DNA of 64,000 nt, taken from assembly GCA_902782125.1 (NCBI GenBank), contig CACZMA010000004.1:124001-188000 (forward strand), given 5' to 3'. The stretch comes from Oscillospiraceae bacterium. Lineage in GTDB: Bacteria; Bacillota; Clostridia; Saccharofermentanales; Saccharofermentanaceae. Shown piece by piece: positions 9,192 through 17,012 of the stretch; within the stretch, counting starts at the first letter, position 1; each line of letters opens with the position of its first letter. The position numbers and the translations under genes are program-made. Below the pieces are notes generated by a model. That model saw nothing but the letters and a program-made list of their open reading frames with translations. It did no database searches and was not told the origin of the DNA.

Positions 9192-10279
9192 TGTACACCG
9201 GAATAACCGTAGGTTGTTTTACCACCATAGGCAACAAGCATGTAAGCCGCGGCACTCCGTGTGAAGATGCATCCTGCGCGGTATCGCGCAACGGTGTGTC
9301 TGTGGTATGCATAGCAGACGGTGCAGGCGGTAAGCAGTATACCGATGCGAGATTCGGTTCACAGTGTGCGGTCGATACGATCGCTTCCGTGCTGTGCGAT
9401 CATTTCGATGCGTTGTATCAGGAGAACAGGGAAGCTGCCGTTCGCGGTTATCTTATGGCAAAGCTCCGTGTCGAGTTCTCGAAGATCATGGATGAGAGAG
9501 ACCTCGATATCATCGACAGACTCTCATGCACGCTTCTCTTTGCTGCCGTAAAGGACAGGAGACTCTTGATAGGCCATATCGGTGACGGCCTGATCGCGAG
9601 GGTATCACCTTCCGGTGTATCGCCGTTTACGATGCCGCAGAATGATAAAGAGGGTAAGACTTTCTTCGTTACCGCAGCACATGCGGATAATTACATGCGT
9701 CTTCTTAAGACGACGGTAGATGACTGTCATGCCATCGCGCTCATGACTGACGGCGTTCAGGACAGCGTATATAACGAGGAGGCAGGTCTGGTAAAGCCTG
9801 TTGTTGCCAAGCTTGCAGAGACTTTCAAGGACGGCAGACAGGCCGGCGAGGAAGCCCTTAAGGAGACAGTAGAGAAATACATTGTTGCGGGGAGCAACGT
9901 CTCCGATGACGCAAGTATAGGTATAATGTATTTTGAGGGAACAAATGCGCCCGATGCGGCATCTCTCGAGACAGCTGCAGAGAAGTTCGGTGATTCTGAC
10001 GAGAGCTTCAAGGAGTTATCCGTTCAGATCAAGCCCGAACTCATCAAGGCGCAGGAGATAATCGCTCGCAAAAAGCAAGAGGCGGCAGAAGAGGCTTCCG
10101 AGACGAAGACTGAAGAGAATATTCCGGCAGCAGAGCCTGTAGCAACTGCAGAAGCAGCTCCTGCCGAAGAGAATAGAGGGAAATCCGGTGTCAGCAAGCT
10201 GTCTGTCGCGATGTTCTGCATCGGCTTACTGCTTGCTATAGCGGGAATTGTTATGTTTATCCTGTCAAAAGCAGGATAA
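9191..10279 (+). CDS. PP2C-family protein phosphatase with C-terminal membrane anchor
   Basis: A 362-residue Ser/Thr phosphatase of the PP2C (PPM) family. Metal-binding positions are kept: CEDAS near the N-terminus, IADGAGG, LMTDGVQDS and SDDAS. The catalytic domain spans about 1-255. A charged, Glu/Ala-rich linker follows, then a single hydrophobic helix near 338-358 (MFCIGLLLAIAGIVMFIL) ending in SKAG, typical of a tail-anchored protein. The catalytic domain should therefore face the cytoplasm. It presumably reverses the action of the kinase encoded by the first gene of the operon. It overlaps the vWA gene by one base and lies 11 bases before the coiled-coil gene. Confidence 0.87.
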   Translation: MYTGITVGCFTTIGNKHVSRGTPCEDASCAVSRNGVSVVCIADGAGGKQYTDARFGSQCAVDTIASVLCDHFDALYQENREAAVRGYLMAKLRVEFSKIMDERDLDIIDRLSCTLLFAAVKDRRLLIGHIGDGLIARVSPSGVSPFTMPQNDKEGKTFFVTAAHADNYMRLLKTTVDDCHAIALMTDGVQDSVYNEEAGLVKPVVAKLAETFKDGRQAGEEALKETVEKYIVAGSNVSDDASIGIMYFEGTNAPDAASLETAAEKFGDSDESFKELSVQIKPELIKAQEIIARKKQEAAEEASETKTEENIPAAEPVATAEAAPAEENRGKSGVSKLSVAMFCIGLLLAIAGIVMFILSKAG

Positions 10280-10290
10280 GAGGAGGGAAC

Positions 10291-11007
10291 ATGGCAGACG
10301 AGAAGAAATATGAGATACTTCCGGGTGTTGATATACCGGATATGAAGACGATAAAGGATGCGGCATCGGATTATTCAGCTTCCGGTGTTGAAGACTTCGC
10401 CATCAAGAACTTCGGTGTGGCTCCGGCCAAGCCGGGAGTTACCGCTCCCGTATCCAACGAGGAGCTTGCTAATCTTCAGAATATGGGCGACAAGGTTGCA
10501 GCTGACGAAGAGAGAGCAGCAGCCGAGAGCCGCAAGCGCATGGATTCCATCATGCAGAGAGCAGTTAAGCAGCCGGAATCCCTTAACCATCTGCGCCGCG
10601 AGAATGCGACCAAGATGACCGAGGAAGAGCGTAAGAAGATGGAAGCCCAGATCGAGGAAGAAGAGAAGGCACAGGCTGAGATCGACGCCAAGAATAAGGC
10701 TCGTGAAGACAGAAGACGTCTCCAGCAGCAGCTCCTCGAAGAAGCACGTGAGCGTGCAAGGATCGACAGGGAGCAGGAGAAGTATCTCGCTGAGAAGAAG
10801 AAGGAAGAGGAAGCCAAGGCTGCTGAAGAAGCTAAGGCCAAGGAAGGCTCCGAAGATGATTCCAAGGAAGAAGCTCCCAAGGCTGAATCTGCAGCTAAGC
10901 CCGAAGAAGCAGCAACGGAAGCCAAGCAGGATACTGCATCTATTGCTACTGATGCAGAGACCTTCGATGATTTCTCTGAATTCTTAGGTGATGATAAAGA
11001 GCAGTGA
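10291..11007 (+). CDS. Charged coiled-coil protein, fourth gene of the kinase/vWA/PP2C operon
   Basis: A 238-residue protein I do not recognise. GAGGAGGG precedes its ATG. The first ~70 residues are mixed (KYEILPGVDIPDMKTI). From ~70 to ~175 it is a long, highly charged helix rich in Glu, Lys, Arg and Gln (EERKKMEAQIEEEEK, RARIDREQEKYLAEKK), then a Glu/Ala/Lys linker. It ends FDDFSEFLGDDKEQ, which matches the C-terminal motif of the vWA protein in the same operon. No signal peptide or membrane segment is seen. It could be an adaptor or a phosphorylation substrate of the system; this is inference from position and the shared motif. It converges with the MraY-like gene, with 6 bases between them. 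Confidence 0.75.
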   Translation: MADEKKYEILPGVDIPDMKTIKDAASDYSASGVEDFAIKNFGVAPAKPGVTAPVSNEELANLQNMGDKVAADEERAAAESRKRMDSIMQRAVKQPESLNHLRRENATKMTEEERKKMEAQIEEEEKAQAEIDAKNKAREDRRRLQQQLLEEARERARIDREQEKYLAEKKKEEEAKAAEEAKAKEGSEDDSKEEAPKAESAAKPEEAATEAKQDTASIATDAETFDDFSEFLGDDKEQ

Positions 11008-11013
11008 TCCTGA

Positions 11014-11997
11014 TTAGATCCGGTGAAGGATGACTACTGTCAGGATATAGAGTACATCGACGATCGCAGCAGCGATAACGATAGTCCTCCAGACCTTCGG
11101 AACACTATAACCGCGATTCTTTTTGAGCTCCTCGTGAAGAGGAGTTCTTATATTTTTGAAGAGGATTATCTTCTTCTTCGTAAGCCTTCCAACAGTGATC
11201 TTAAGGATTGATATACCGCCGTCAGCCAGGAACGGAAGACCGAGGATAAGATAAGCAAAAGGCACCTTCAGGTAGATCGCATAGAAAGCAATGAAGAAGC
11301 CGATGGCCCTAGAACCCGCATCACCCATGAGGACCTTGCTGGGGAAGAAGTTGAAGATAAGGTATGCCGCCAGGCAGCAGATCATTATGATGCCGATCGT
11401 AATGCCGTTCATCGTAAGGGTTCCGTTGAAGAATGCCGTAACGGCCAGCGCTATTATAGTAAGGATCGTAAGCGTGCCGGACAGACCGTCTATGCCGTCT
11501 GTCGCATTGGTGGCATTGATAGACACCACGAAAAGGATAACCGCAAGGATATAGAACACCACGGGGGTGAGAAATACGGGTACACCGTTGATGCCGAGTC
11601 TTACATATCCGCCAAAACCAAAGAGCAGACAGATGAGACCGCCGAGAAGGGACAGGCCGAAATCAAGCGCTCCCTTGATGTATTCGTTCCAGGCCTTCTT
11701 TGAACGGTCGTCAAGAAGACCGGTGATCATTGCAAGGAATGTGATCCCGGCACCGAAGATCAGGCATGCTTCAAACTGATAGAGATATACGCAGACCATC
11801 GTAACAAGCGTAAAGACGATGGTAAAATACAGACCGGTGCCGGTCGGTTTGCCGATGTTGACTTCAGCGCCTTCCGCGAACTTACGGCCGCGGTCATGGC
11901 CCAGGAGAAGGCCTTCACCGGGTCTTTTCAGAATGAAAAGATAAGTCAGTATATAAGAAAGAAGTGCGCCTGCACCTAATATAATCCAGTAATTCAT
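11014..11997 (-). CDS. MraY/WecA-family glycosyl-1-phosphate transferase (divergent)
   Basis: A 327-residue polytopic membrane protein of the polyprenyl-phosphate sugar-1-phosphate transferase family, which moves a phospho-sugar from a UDP-sugar to undecaprenyl phosphate. Signature loops are GLLDDRS, NATNATDGIDGLSG and LMGDAGSRAIG. The family's basic start (SGTPTMGG in MraY) is replaced by NIGKPTGTGLYF. The histidine-rich loop that reads HHHFE in MraY is TPLHEELKKNRGY here, so the acceptor or sugar may differ from muramyl-pentapeptide. The true start is ATG at 11997, with AGAGG upstream on the minus strand. A longer frame running to 12123 would cross the divergent promoter. It may be a second, non-dcw MraY paralogue. 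Confidence 0.8.
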   Translation of the reverse strand: MNYWIILGAGALLSYILTYLFILKRPGEGLLLGHDRGRKFAEGAEVNIGKPTGTGLYFTIVFTLVTMVCVYLYQFEACLIFGAGITFLAMITGLLDDRSKKAWNEYIKGALDFGLSLLGGLICLLFGFGGYVRLGINGVPVFLTPVVFYILAVILFVVSINATNATDGIDGLSGTLTILTIIALAVTAFFNGTLTMNGITIGIIMICCLAAYLIFNFFPSKVLMGDAGSRAIGFFIAFYAIYLKVPFAYLILGLPFLADGGISILKITVGRLTKKKIILFKNIRTPLHEELKKNRGYSVPKVWRTIVIAAAIVDVLYILTVVILHRI

Positions 11998-12022
11998 AAT
12001 ACCTCTTCCCAAAAACAGTAGA

Positions 12023-12051
12023 ATTATACCGCTCTTTAGGCTCCGAGCAAA
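12023..12051 (-). promoter_or_regulatory. Probable promoter of the MraY-like gene
   Basis: On the minus strand, TTTGCT (12046-12051) and a perfect TATAAT (12023-12028) are 17 bases apart, and the ATG lies 26 bases past the -10 box. The -35 box is weak. Confidence 0.5.
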
Positions 12052-12112
12052 GTTTGCCGCTGACGATAAAAAGCACAGAAAATTAGAAGAATTTGCGAAT
12101 TTGAATGTATAT

Positions 12113-12147
12113 ACTATTGACATAGTAGTAAAAGAATACTATCATAG
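12113..12147 (+). promoter_or_regulatory. Promoter with overlapping dyad operator upstream of the PrsW-like gene
   Basis: TTGACA (12117-12122) and TATCAT (12140-12145) are 17 bases apart, giving a near-consensus promoter. The same bases carry repeated half-sites: ACTAT at 12113, ATAGT at 12122, ACTAT at 12138 and ATAG at 12144. ACTAT-N4-ATAGT is a perfect dyad over the -35 box, and ATAGTA-N9-TACTAT links the two boxes. Such a layout suggests a repressor site. The cognate protein is unknown. Confidence 0.65.
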
Positions 12148-12178
12148 CATCATCAAAGCAATTGGAGAGGAAAAAACT

Positions 12179-13048
12179 ATGGTATTACCGATCATTTTAT
12201 TCGTACTGGCAACTGTTCCTGCCGTGATACTGTTTATCATGACAAGGAAGCTGGACAAGAAGGAGAAAGAATCCAAGAAGCTGCTCGTTAAGATCATCCT
12301 TATGGAGATCCCGTTCCTTATCGCCACGGTTATCGCTGAGGGAGTCTTACAGGCACTCATGACAGCTGTGTCAGGTGAGGATATGTCGAACCTGCTCTAC
12401 ATCGCACTGTTCTGCTTCCTGGTCGTTGGCCCTGCCGAAGAGATCTTCAAGTTCTTAGGCGCCAAGATCCCGACGTGGAAGAGCCCCGAATTCAACTGTA
12501 AGTTCGACGGTATCGTGTACTGCACAACGTCTGCTCTTACTTTCGCGCTGGTAGAGAACCTTGGCTATGTATTTACTTCCGGTTCTCTCGCGACAGCGAT
12601 AATGAGAGCGCTCTGCTGCTTCCCCGGCCACTTCATGTACGGCGTGCTGATGGGCGTGTTCTATACCCGTGCCAGAGTATGTGCGAACAACGGCGATAAG
12701 AAGGGCAAGAATAAGAACTTCTTCCTTGCCATCCTTGTTCCTGCACTTATCCACGGCCTGTATGATACGATCTGCTTCTCAATGTCGCCTCTTGCAACAG
12801 AACTCGACAGCGCAGGCGGATTCTATGAGACAGCAGTTATCCTGCAGCTGATACTGTTGATTGGTGCCTTCGTGGTAGTCATCGTTGGAACATACATCTG
12901 CCTGTTTGTAGTCATCATCAAGCAGTCCAAGAACGATAAGTTCATCGCACCGAGATATCCTCTGCCTCAGCAGCCCGCAGCAGTACAGCAGGCTCCCGCT
13001 CAGCCCGTTGCTCCCCAGGCGGATCCCTACGGCAACAATAACGTGTAA
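12179..13048 (+). CDS. PrsW-family intramembrane metalloprotease
   Basis: A 289-residue membrane protein with about eight hydrophobic segments. PrsW proteases cut membrane-embedded anti-sigma factors. The conserved motifs are all present: the EExxK motif in GPAEEIFKFL, FALVENLGY, PGHFMYGVLMG, and a last histidine in ALIHGLYDT. The start is ATG 12179 behind GGAGAGG (12164-12170). A longer frame from 12101 starts upstream of the promoter and is rejected. The C-terminal ~35 residues are a Pro/Gln/Ala-rich cytoplasmic tail (QQPAAVQQAPAQP). No sigma or anti-sigma gene is adjacent, so its substrate cannot be read from context. A strong hairpin terminator follows. Confidence 0.85.
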   Translation: MVLPIILFVLATVPAVILFIMTRKLDKKEKESKKLLVKIILMEIPFLIATVIAEGVLQALMTAVSGEDMSNLLYIALFCFLVVGPAEEIFKFLGAKIPTWKSPEFNCKFDGIVYCTTSALTFALVENLGYVFTSGSLATAIMRALCCFPGHFMYGVLMGVFYTRARVCANNGDKKGKNKNFFLAILVPALIHGLYDTICFSMSPLATELDSAGGFYETAVILQLILLIGAFVVVIVGTYICLFVVIIKQSKNDKFIAPRYPLPQQPAAVQQAPAQPVAPQADPYGNNNV

Positions 13049-13082
13049 CTCTTACTTACGGGAGATAGATTAAGATAAAAGA

Positions 13083-13111
13083 AAAACCCTTGAGGAATCC
13101 TCAAGGGTTTT
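13083..13111. terminator. Bidirectional intrinsic terminator between the PrsW-like gene and tRNA-Lys
   Basis: A perfect 13-bp stem (13083-13095 with 13099-13111) closes a 3-base loop. The A-run on its left edge gives a U-run for minus-strand transcripts, and the T-run on its right serves plus-strand transcripts. It can stop both the PrsW-like message and the tRNA. Confidence 0.9.
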
Positions 13112-13116
13112 ATCTT

Positions 13117-13192
13117 TGGTGCACCTCCAGGGACTCGAACCCTGGGCCCACTGATTAAGAGTCAGTTGCTCTACCATCTGAGCTAGAGGTGC
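13117..13192 (-). tRNA. tRNA-Lys (CTT anticodon)
   Basis: Read on the minus strand, the 76 bases fold as a standard cloverleaf. A 7-bp acceptor stem (GCACCTC with GAGGTGC) is followed by the encoded CCA. The D arm contains AGCTCAGATGGTAGAGC. The anticodon stem is ACTGA/TCAGT with loop CTCTTAA, so the anticodon is CTT, which reads AAG lysine codons. The T arm has GGTTCGAGTCC. It has its own consensus promoter just upstream and a terminator just downstream. Confidence 0.97.
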
Positions 13193-13209
13193 GTTAAGCA
13201 ACGGAAATG

Positions 13210-13238
13210 ATTATAACCATTGTAATTTTATGTGTCAA
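13210..13238 (-). promoter_or_regulatory. Consensus promoter of tRNA-Lys
   Basis: On the minus strand a perfect TTGACA (13233-13238) and a perfect TATAAT (13210-13215) are separated by 17 bases. The tRNA begins 17 bases after the -10 box. This is the strongest promoter in the window. Confidence 0.9.
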
Positions 13239-13247
13239 CAGTTTTTT

Positions 13248-14354
13248 TTAATCGAAATATCCCGTCATGTCAGAAGTCGAGAAATCATCCTTGAGCGGCA
13301 GCTCGACAGGGTGTCTCTCTTTGGCTGATCTGTATATGCCGAGCATCGTATCGACTGAAGAGAAGCCGGCGTAAGCATCGGCTATGGGCTGTCTGTCTTC
13401 ATTGATCGAATCCCTGAGATCCTTATATATTCCCATGTGAGGATTCAATGCGCATTTGTATGAGAAGAGTCCGCCTTCCTTGAACTGTCTGCGGATATAG
13501 TAACCGTTAAGCTTTTTTGTCTTACCGTTTGCCTTAAGGGAATAAACGGCAATGTGGGGAACATCGGAGTCGAGCCCCATCGTGATCATTCCCTTCTCAC
13601 AGAAGACCGTAAATTCAGCCATGTGTTTGGAAGGGAAGGTAGCCGTCGTGCCTTCGATGGATGCCAGAGCCCCGTTCTCAAGACGAAGCGTCGCCATACC
13701 GAGATCCTCGGCTTCGATATTCCTTAAGCGCTTGGCGAGCATGGCCTGAGCTTCCACGGGTTCGGATCCCATCAGCCATACGAGGAGATCGATGGCATGG
13801 ATGGTCTGGTTCATCAGAGCTCCGCCGTCACTCTTCCATGTGCCGCGCCATGCAGCGCTGTCATAGTAGTCATCGCCGTGGCCCCAACGGACGTTGATCG
13901 TGCCGTGGGTGACCTTGCCGAACTTGCCGGTGGCGATATCCTGCCTGAGTATGTTTACGATAGGAAGGTATCTGTATATATGTCCCATCGCGATCTTCCT
14001 GCCGGTAGAACGGGACAGATCATATATCTGCCTTGCTTCGCCGTTAGACATGGTCATGGGCTTCTCGAGAAGCAGGTTGCTTCCGTGCTCCATGGCATAC
14101 TTTGCAATCTCGAAATGCAGTCCGGAAGGTACGGTTACCGCCGTGATGTCAGGCTTGACCGCATCTATCGCTTCCTTGTAATCTGCAAAGACGGGGGTAT
14201 CAGCAAAACCTTTTACGGAAGACAAAAGTCTCTTTGCTGAATCGGCATTTGTATCTACTACGCCCTTAAGCTCCAGGCCACTGAGCTTGGATATCGACTT
14301 AAGGTGCTTTACGGCTACGCGTCCGCATCCGACGATTACTACAGAAAGAGACAT
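13248..14354 (-). CDS. Gfo/Idh/MocA-family NAD(P)-dependent oxidoreductase
   Basis: A 368-residue dehydrogenase of the glucose-fructose oxidoreductase/inositol dehydrogenase type. These enzymes oxidise or reduce sugar and cyclitol substrates with NAD(P). The N-terminal Rossmann fold shows VVIVGCGRVAVKH and, after the second strand, GVVDTNAD. The EKPMT motif carries the conserved lysine (about residue 96). The C-terminal alpha/beta domain contains the usual GGALMNQTIHAIDLL segment with the catalytic histidine. GGAGG precedes the ATG on the minus strand. No sugar transporter or isomerase gene is adjacent, so the substrate cannot be named. It lies alone between the tRNA and the divergent nucleoside phosphorylase. 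Confidence 0.88.
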   Translation of the reverse strand: MSLSVVIVGCGRVAVKHLKSISKLSGLELKGVVDTNADSAKRLLSSVKGFADTPVFADYKEAIDAVKPDITAVTVPSGLHFEIAKYAMEHGSNLLLEKPMTMSNGEARQIYDLSRSTGRKIAMGHIYRYLPIVNILRQDIATGKFGKVTHGTINVRWGHGDDYYDSAAWRGTWKSDGGALMNQTIHAIDLLVWLMGSEPVEAQAMLAKRLRNIEAEDLGMATLRLENGALASIEGTTATFPSKHMAEFTVFCEKGMITMGLDSDVPHIAVYSLKANGKTKKLNGYYIRRQFKEGGLFSYKCALNPHMGIYKDLRDSINEDRQPIADAYAGFSSVDTMLGIYRSAKERHPVELPLKDDFSTSDMTGYFD

Positions 14355-14437
14355 CAGTACCTCCGTTTGATTTGATTTAGATATATTAGCACAAAAAATG
14401 TTATTCTTTAATTATTAAGAAAAAGGGGTACATATCC

Positions 14438-15763
14438 ATGAACATGCTTGAGATCATTCTGGACAAACGCTACGGCAGAGCTCTTACGGATGAGCAGATC
14501 AGATTCTTCGTCAAAGGCATAACAGACGGTTCCATACCTGATTACCAGACATCGGCTCTTCTTATGGCGATCGTCCTGAACGGTATGGATGAACGTGAGA
14601 TGACTACGCTCACGCTCGAGATGGCCGGATCCGGCAAGCAGAACGATCTGTCATATCTGGACGGTATCCCGGTAGACAAGCACAGCACGGGCGGTGTGGG
14701 CGATAAGATAACCCCAATACTCATGCCGCTCATCAGCACCTTTGGCGTGCAGACGGTAAAGCTCTCAGGAAGAGGCTTGGGATTCACCGGAGGTACAGTG
14801 GACAAGTTCGAATCCATTGAAGGATTCAATGTAGAAGTACCCCAGTCTGAATTTGCGGAATATGCTAAGGATACGGGCATGGTAATCTCCGCGCAGACAC
14901 CGGACCTTGCTCCGGCTGACAAGATACTTTATTCGCTCAGGGATGTAACCGGAACAGTTGATTCCATCCCGCTCATTGCATCGAGCATCATGAGCAAGAA
15001 GCTGGCAGGAGGCGCGCAGGCCATTGTCCTTGACGTTACCTGCGGAAGCGGAGCTTTCATGAAGACTGAAGAAGATGCAAGGCAGCTGGCTGAAGCGATG
15101 ATAAAGATAGGTAAGGGTGCTGGAAGAAACATGTGTGCCGTTATCACTGACATGGACCAGCCTCTCGGAAGATGCTGCGGCAACACACTCGAGATGCAGG
15201 AGGTATACGAGACTCTTACCGGCAAGGGAAGCAAGGATGTAACTGATGTTGTAGTAGAGCTTGCGGTAAAGCTCATTCAGATGGCTGACAAGGCTGACGG
15301 AATGTCTGAAGATGAACTCAGGCAGGAGTGCATGGACAGACTGTCCGACGGCAGGGCGCATCTCAAGTATTCCGAGCTCATAGTGTCCCAGGGAGGTAAG
15401 ATCGATGCGATAGGATCGCCCGTGTATAGGGAGTATCCTTTCGATGCGATGCATGTAACGAGTCCCGATGAAGGTTATGTAAGGTCAGTAAGAGCGGATC
15501 TGATAGGCAAGGCTTCAGTCCTGCTCGGTGCGGGAAGGCTAGCCAAGACCGATCCCATCGATTACGGTGCAGGTCTTTGCTTCTATGCCAAGCGCGGTGA
15601 TAAGGTCAGAAGAGGCGATGTTCTCTGTTCTCTGTGTCACGGTGAACATGCCGAGGTCGATGAAGAGCGTCTGTTCGATGCGATGGATCTTGTTCTCGAA
15701 GCCTATGAGATTGGCCCTGAGCCGCCCGAGGCAAGAGAAGCGGTCATTGATGTCTTGTCTTAA
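14438..15763 (+). CDS. pdp: Pyrimidine-nucleoside / thymidine phosphorylase
   Basis: A 441-residue enzyme that splits pyrimidine nucleosides with phosphate into base and (deoxy)ribose-1-phosphate, used in nucleoside salvage. The family signature SGRGLGFTGGTVDKFES is at residues ~108-124, and the phosphate-binding KHSTGGVGDK precedes it near residue 80. The C-terminal domain includes YGAGLCFYAKRGDKV. The length matches the ~435-residue Bacillus Pdp. It could equally be called DeoA, because the two share the fold and differ mainly in substrate range. The start is ATG 14438 after a GGGG stretch. It precedes the ruv operon, whose promoter lies in its last codons. Confidence 0.9.
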   Translation: MNMLEIILDKRYGRALTDEQIRFFVKGITDGSIPDYQTSALLMAIVLNGMDEREMTTLTLEMAGSGKQNDLSYLDGIPVDKHSTGGVGDKITPILMPLISTFGVQTVKLSGRGLGFTGGTVDKFESIEGFNVEVPQSEFAEYAKDTGMVISAQTPDLAPADKILYSLRDVTGTVDSIPLIASSIMSKKLAGGAQAIVLDVTCGSGAFMKTEEDARQLAEAMIKIGKGAGRNMCAVITDMDQPLGRCCGNTLEMQEVYETLTGKGSKDVTDVVVELAVKLIQMADKADGMSEDELRQECMDRLSDGRAHLKYSELIVSQGGKIDAIGSPVYREYPFDAMHVTSPDEGYVRSVRADLIGKASVLLGAGRLAKTDPIDYGAGLCFYAKRGDKVRRGDVLCSLCHGEHAEVDEERLFDAMDLVLEAYEIGPEPPEAREAVIDVLS

Positions 15764-15782
15764 ATCCGGGTTAGTGTATAAT
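15755..15782 (+). promoter_or_regulatory. Promoter of the ruvCAB operon
   Basis: TTGTCT (15755-15760) lies in the last codons of the phosphorylase gene and a perfect TATAAT (15777-15782) lies 16 bases further on. The ruvC start is about 30 bases downstream. Confidence 0.6.
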
Positions 15783-15812
15783 ACGAACAAATGTTTTTAT
15801 TGTTGAGGAAGC

Positions 15813-16373
15813 ATGATTAATAAGGTAACGCACAGGATCATTGGTATCGACCCGGGTTATGCCATAACCGGATACGGGATAATCGAGAAGACCGGAAGTA
15901 AGATAAGAGCCATAGAATACGGCGCGATCGAGACTTCTTCCAAATCGGATTTTACCTTGAGGCTTCTGGCGATAAACGATAAAGTGAGATTCCTGATCGA
16001 GCAGTTCAAGCCCGACTGCATGGTCATAGAGCAGCTCTTCATGGGTCAGAACCACACGACTGCCATAGGTACGGCGCAGGCGAGAGGCGTGGTGCTGGTG
16101 GAAGCCGCAAGGGCAGGGATCGATGCATATGAGTTTACTCCTATGCAGGTCAAGCTCGCGGTAACAGGTTACGGTAAGGCAGAGAAGAAGCAGGTGCAGA
16201 TGATGACGCAGAGGATGCTGGGTCTTGAAGAGATCCCGAAGCCGGATGATGCGGCGGATGCTCTTGCCATAGCTATCTGTCTTGCCAATACAGGTATCAA
16301 TAATGCCAATAAGGTCGTCTCGGGATATCAGCACGGAAGGTACGGATATTCCAAGAGGAACGAATTCGGTTGA
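15813..16373 (+). CDS. ruvC: Crossover junction endodeoxyribonuclease RuvC
   Basis: A 186-residue Holliday junction resolvase. The RNase H-like fold shows IGIDPGYAITGYGI with the first catalytic aspartate, VIEQLFMGQN with the glutamate, and KPDDAADALAIAIC with the last acidic pair. It cuts branched DNA that RuvAB has moved during recombinational repair. TGAGGAAG precedes the ATG. It is the first gene of ruvC-ruvA-ruvB, with 12 bases to ruvA. All four acidic catalytic positions can be seen, so an active enzyme is expected. Confidence 0.95.
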   Translation: MINKVTHRIIGIDPGYAITGYGIIEKTGSKIRAIEYGAIETSSKSDFTLRLLAINDKVRFLIEQFKPDCMVIEQLFMGQNHTTAIGTAQARGVVLVEAARAGIDAYEFTPMQVKLAVTGYGKAEKKQVQMMTQRMLGLEEIPKPDDAADALAIAICLANTGINNANKVVSGYQHGRYGYSKRNEFG

Positions 16374-16385
16374 TAAGGAGATAAT

Positions 16386-17012
16386 ATGTACGCATATATC
16401 AAGGGAACGATAGCCGGCAGGAACGATGCCGAACTGATCGTGGATAACAACGGGATAGGATATCTGATCAATTGTCCGCTCTCGATATCGGCGCCGCTCG
16501 GAGGCATTGGCGATGAGGTCAAGGTGTTCGTATATCAGAGCGTCAAGGAAGACGATATATCGCTCTATGGTTTTGCCACGCAGGAGCAGATGGATATGTT
16601 CCTAAAGCTCATCACGGTAAGCGGTATCGGCCCCAAGGTTGCACACAGCATCTGTGCCGGTCTCGAGCCTGAACAGTTTGCCGCAGCGGTCATGAGCAAT
16701 AATGTTACCGTCCTTACAGGCGTTAAGGGTCTCGGTAAGAAGACAGCCGAGAGGATAATCCTTGAACTTAAGGATAAGCTTAAGGCACAGACCGGTAAGG
16801 CAGCTTCGATCTCCAAGATAGCACCTGCAGCAGGTCTCATGAGTCCGGCAGACGGATCTGTGATGAACGATGCGGTAGGAGCGCTCATCATGCTCGGCTT
16901 CAAGGAGCAGGAGGCTACCGATTCCGTTGCTGCCGCATACTCGGAGGGCATCGGTCTTGAAGAACTCATCAAGAAGGCGTTGAAGATAGCATCAGGAAGT
17001 AAATTATCATGA
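16386..17012 (+). CDS. ruvA: Holliday junction branch migration protein RuvA
   Basis: A 208-residue protein that binds four-way DNA junctions and loads RuvB. The N-terminal OB-fold begins [12 protein letters not shown]. Two helix-hairpin-helix motifs follow, including [15 protein letters not shown] and [22 protein letters not shown]. The C-terminal domain that contacts RuvB ends the protein after a short linker (~145-155). AAGGAG lies upstream of the ATG. Its stop overlaps the ruvB start (ATGA), so the two subunits are translationally coupled. Confidence 0.96.
   Translation: MYAYIKGTIAGRNDAELIVDNNGIGYLINCPLSISAPLGGIGDEVKVFVYQSVKEDDISLYGFATQEQMDMFLKLITVSGIGPKVAHSICAGLEPEQFAAAVMSNNVTVLTGVKGLGKKTAERIILELKDKLKAQTGKAASISKIAPAAGLMSPADGSVMNDAVGALIMLGFKEQEATDSVAAAYSEGIGLEELIKKALKIASGSKLS

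Noticed and set aside
6643..11007. Tellurium-resistance locus
   Set aside because: Only the vWA/PP2C/kinase triad is present; no TerC, TerD or TerZ-like genes are seen.
12101..12178. N-terminal extension of the PrsW-like protein and, on the other strand, extension of the MraY-like protein to 12123
   Set aside because: Both cross the divergent promoters and lack ribosome sites; ATG 12179 and ATG 11997 have good sites.
13117..13247. tRNA-Lys as an integration site for a mobile element
   Set aside because: No integrase, no duplicated tRNA end and ordinary neighbours; the tRNA has its own promoter and terminator.
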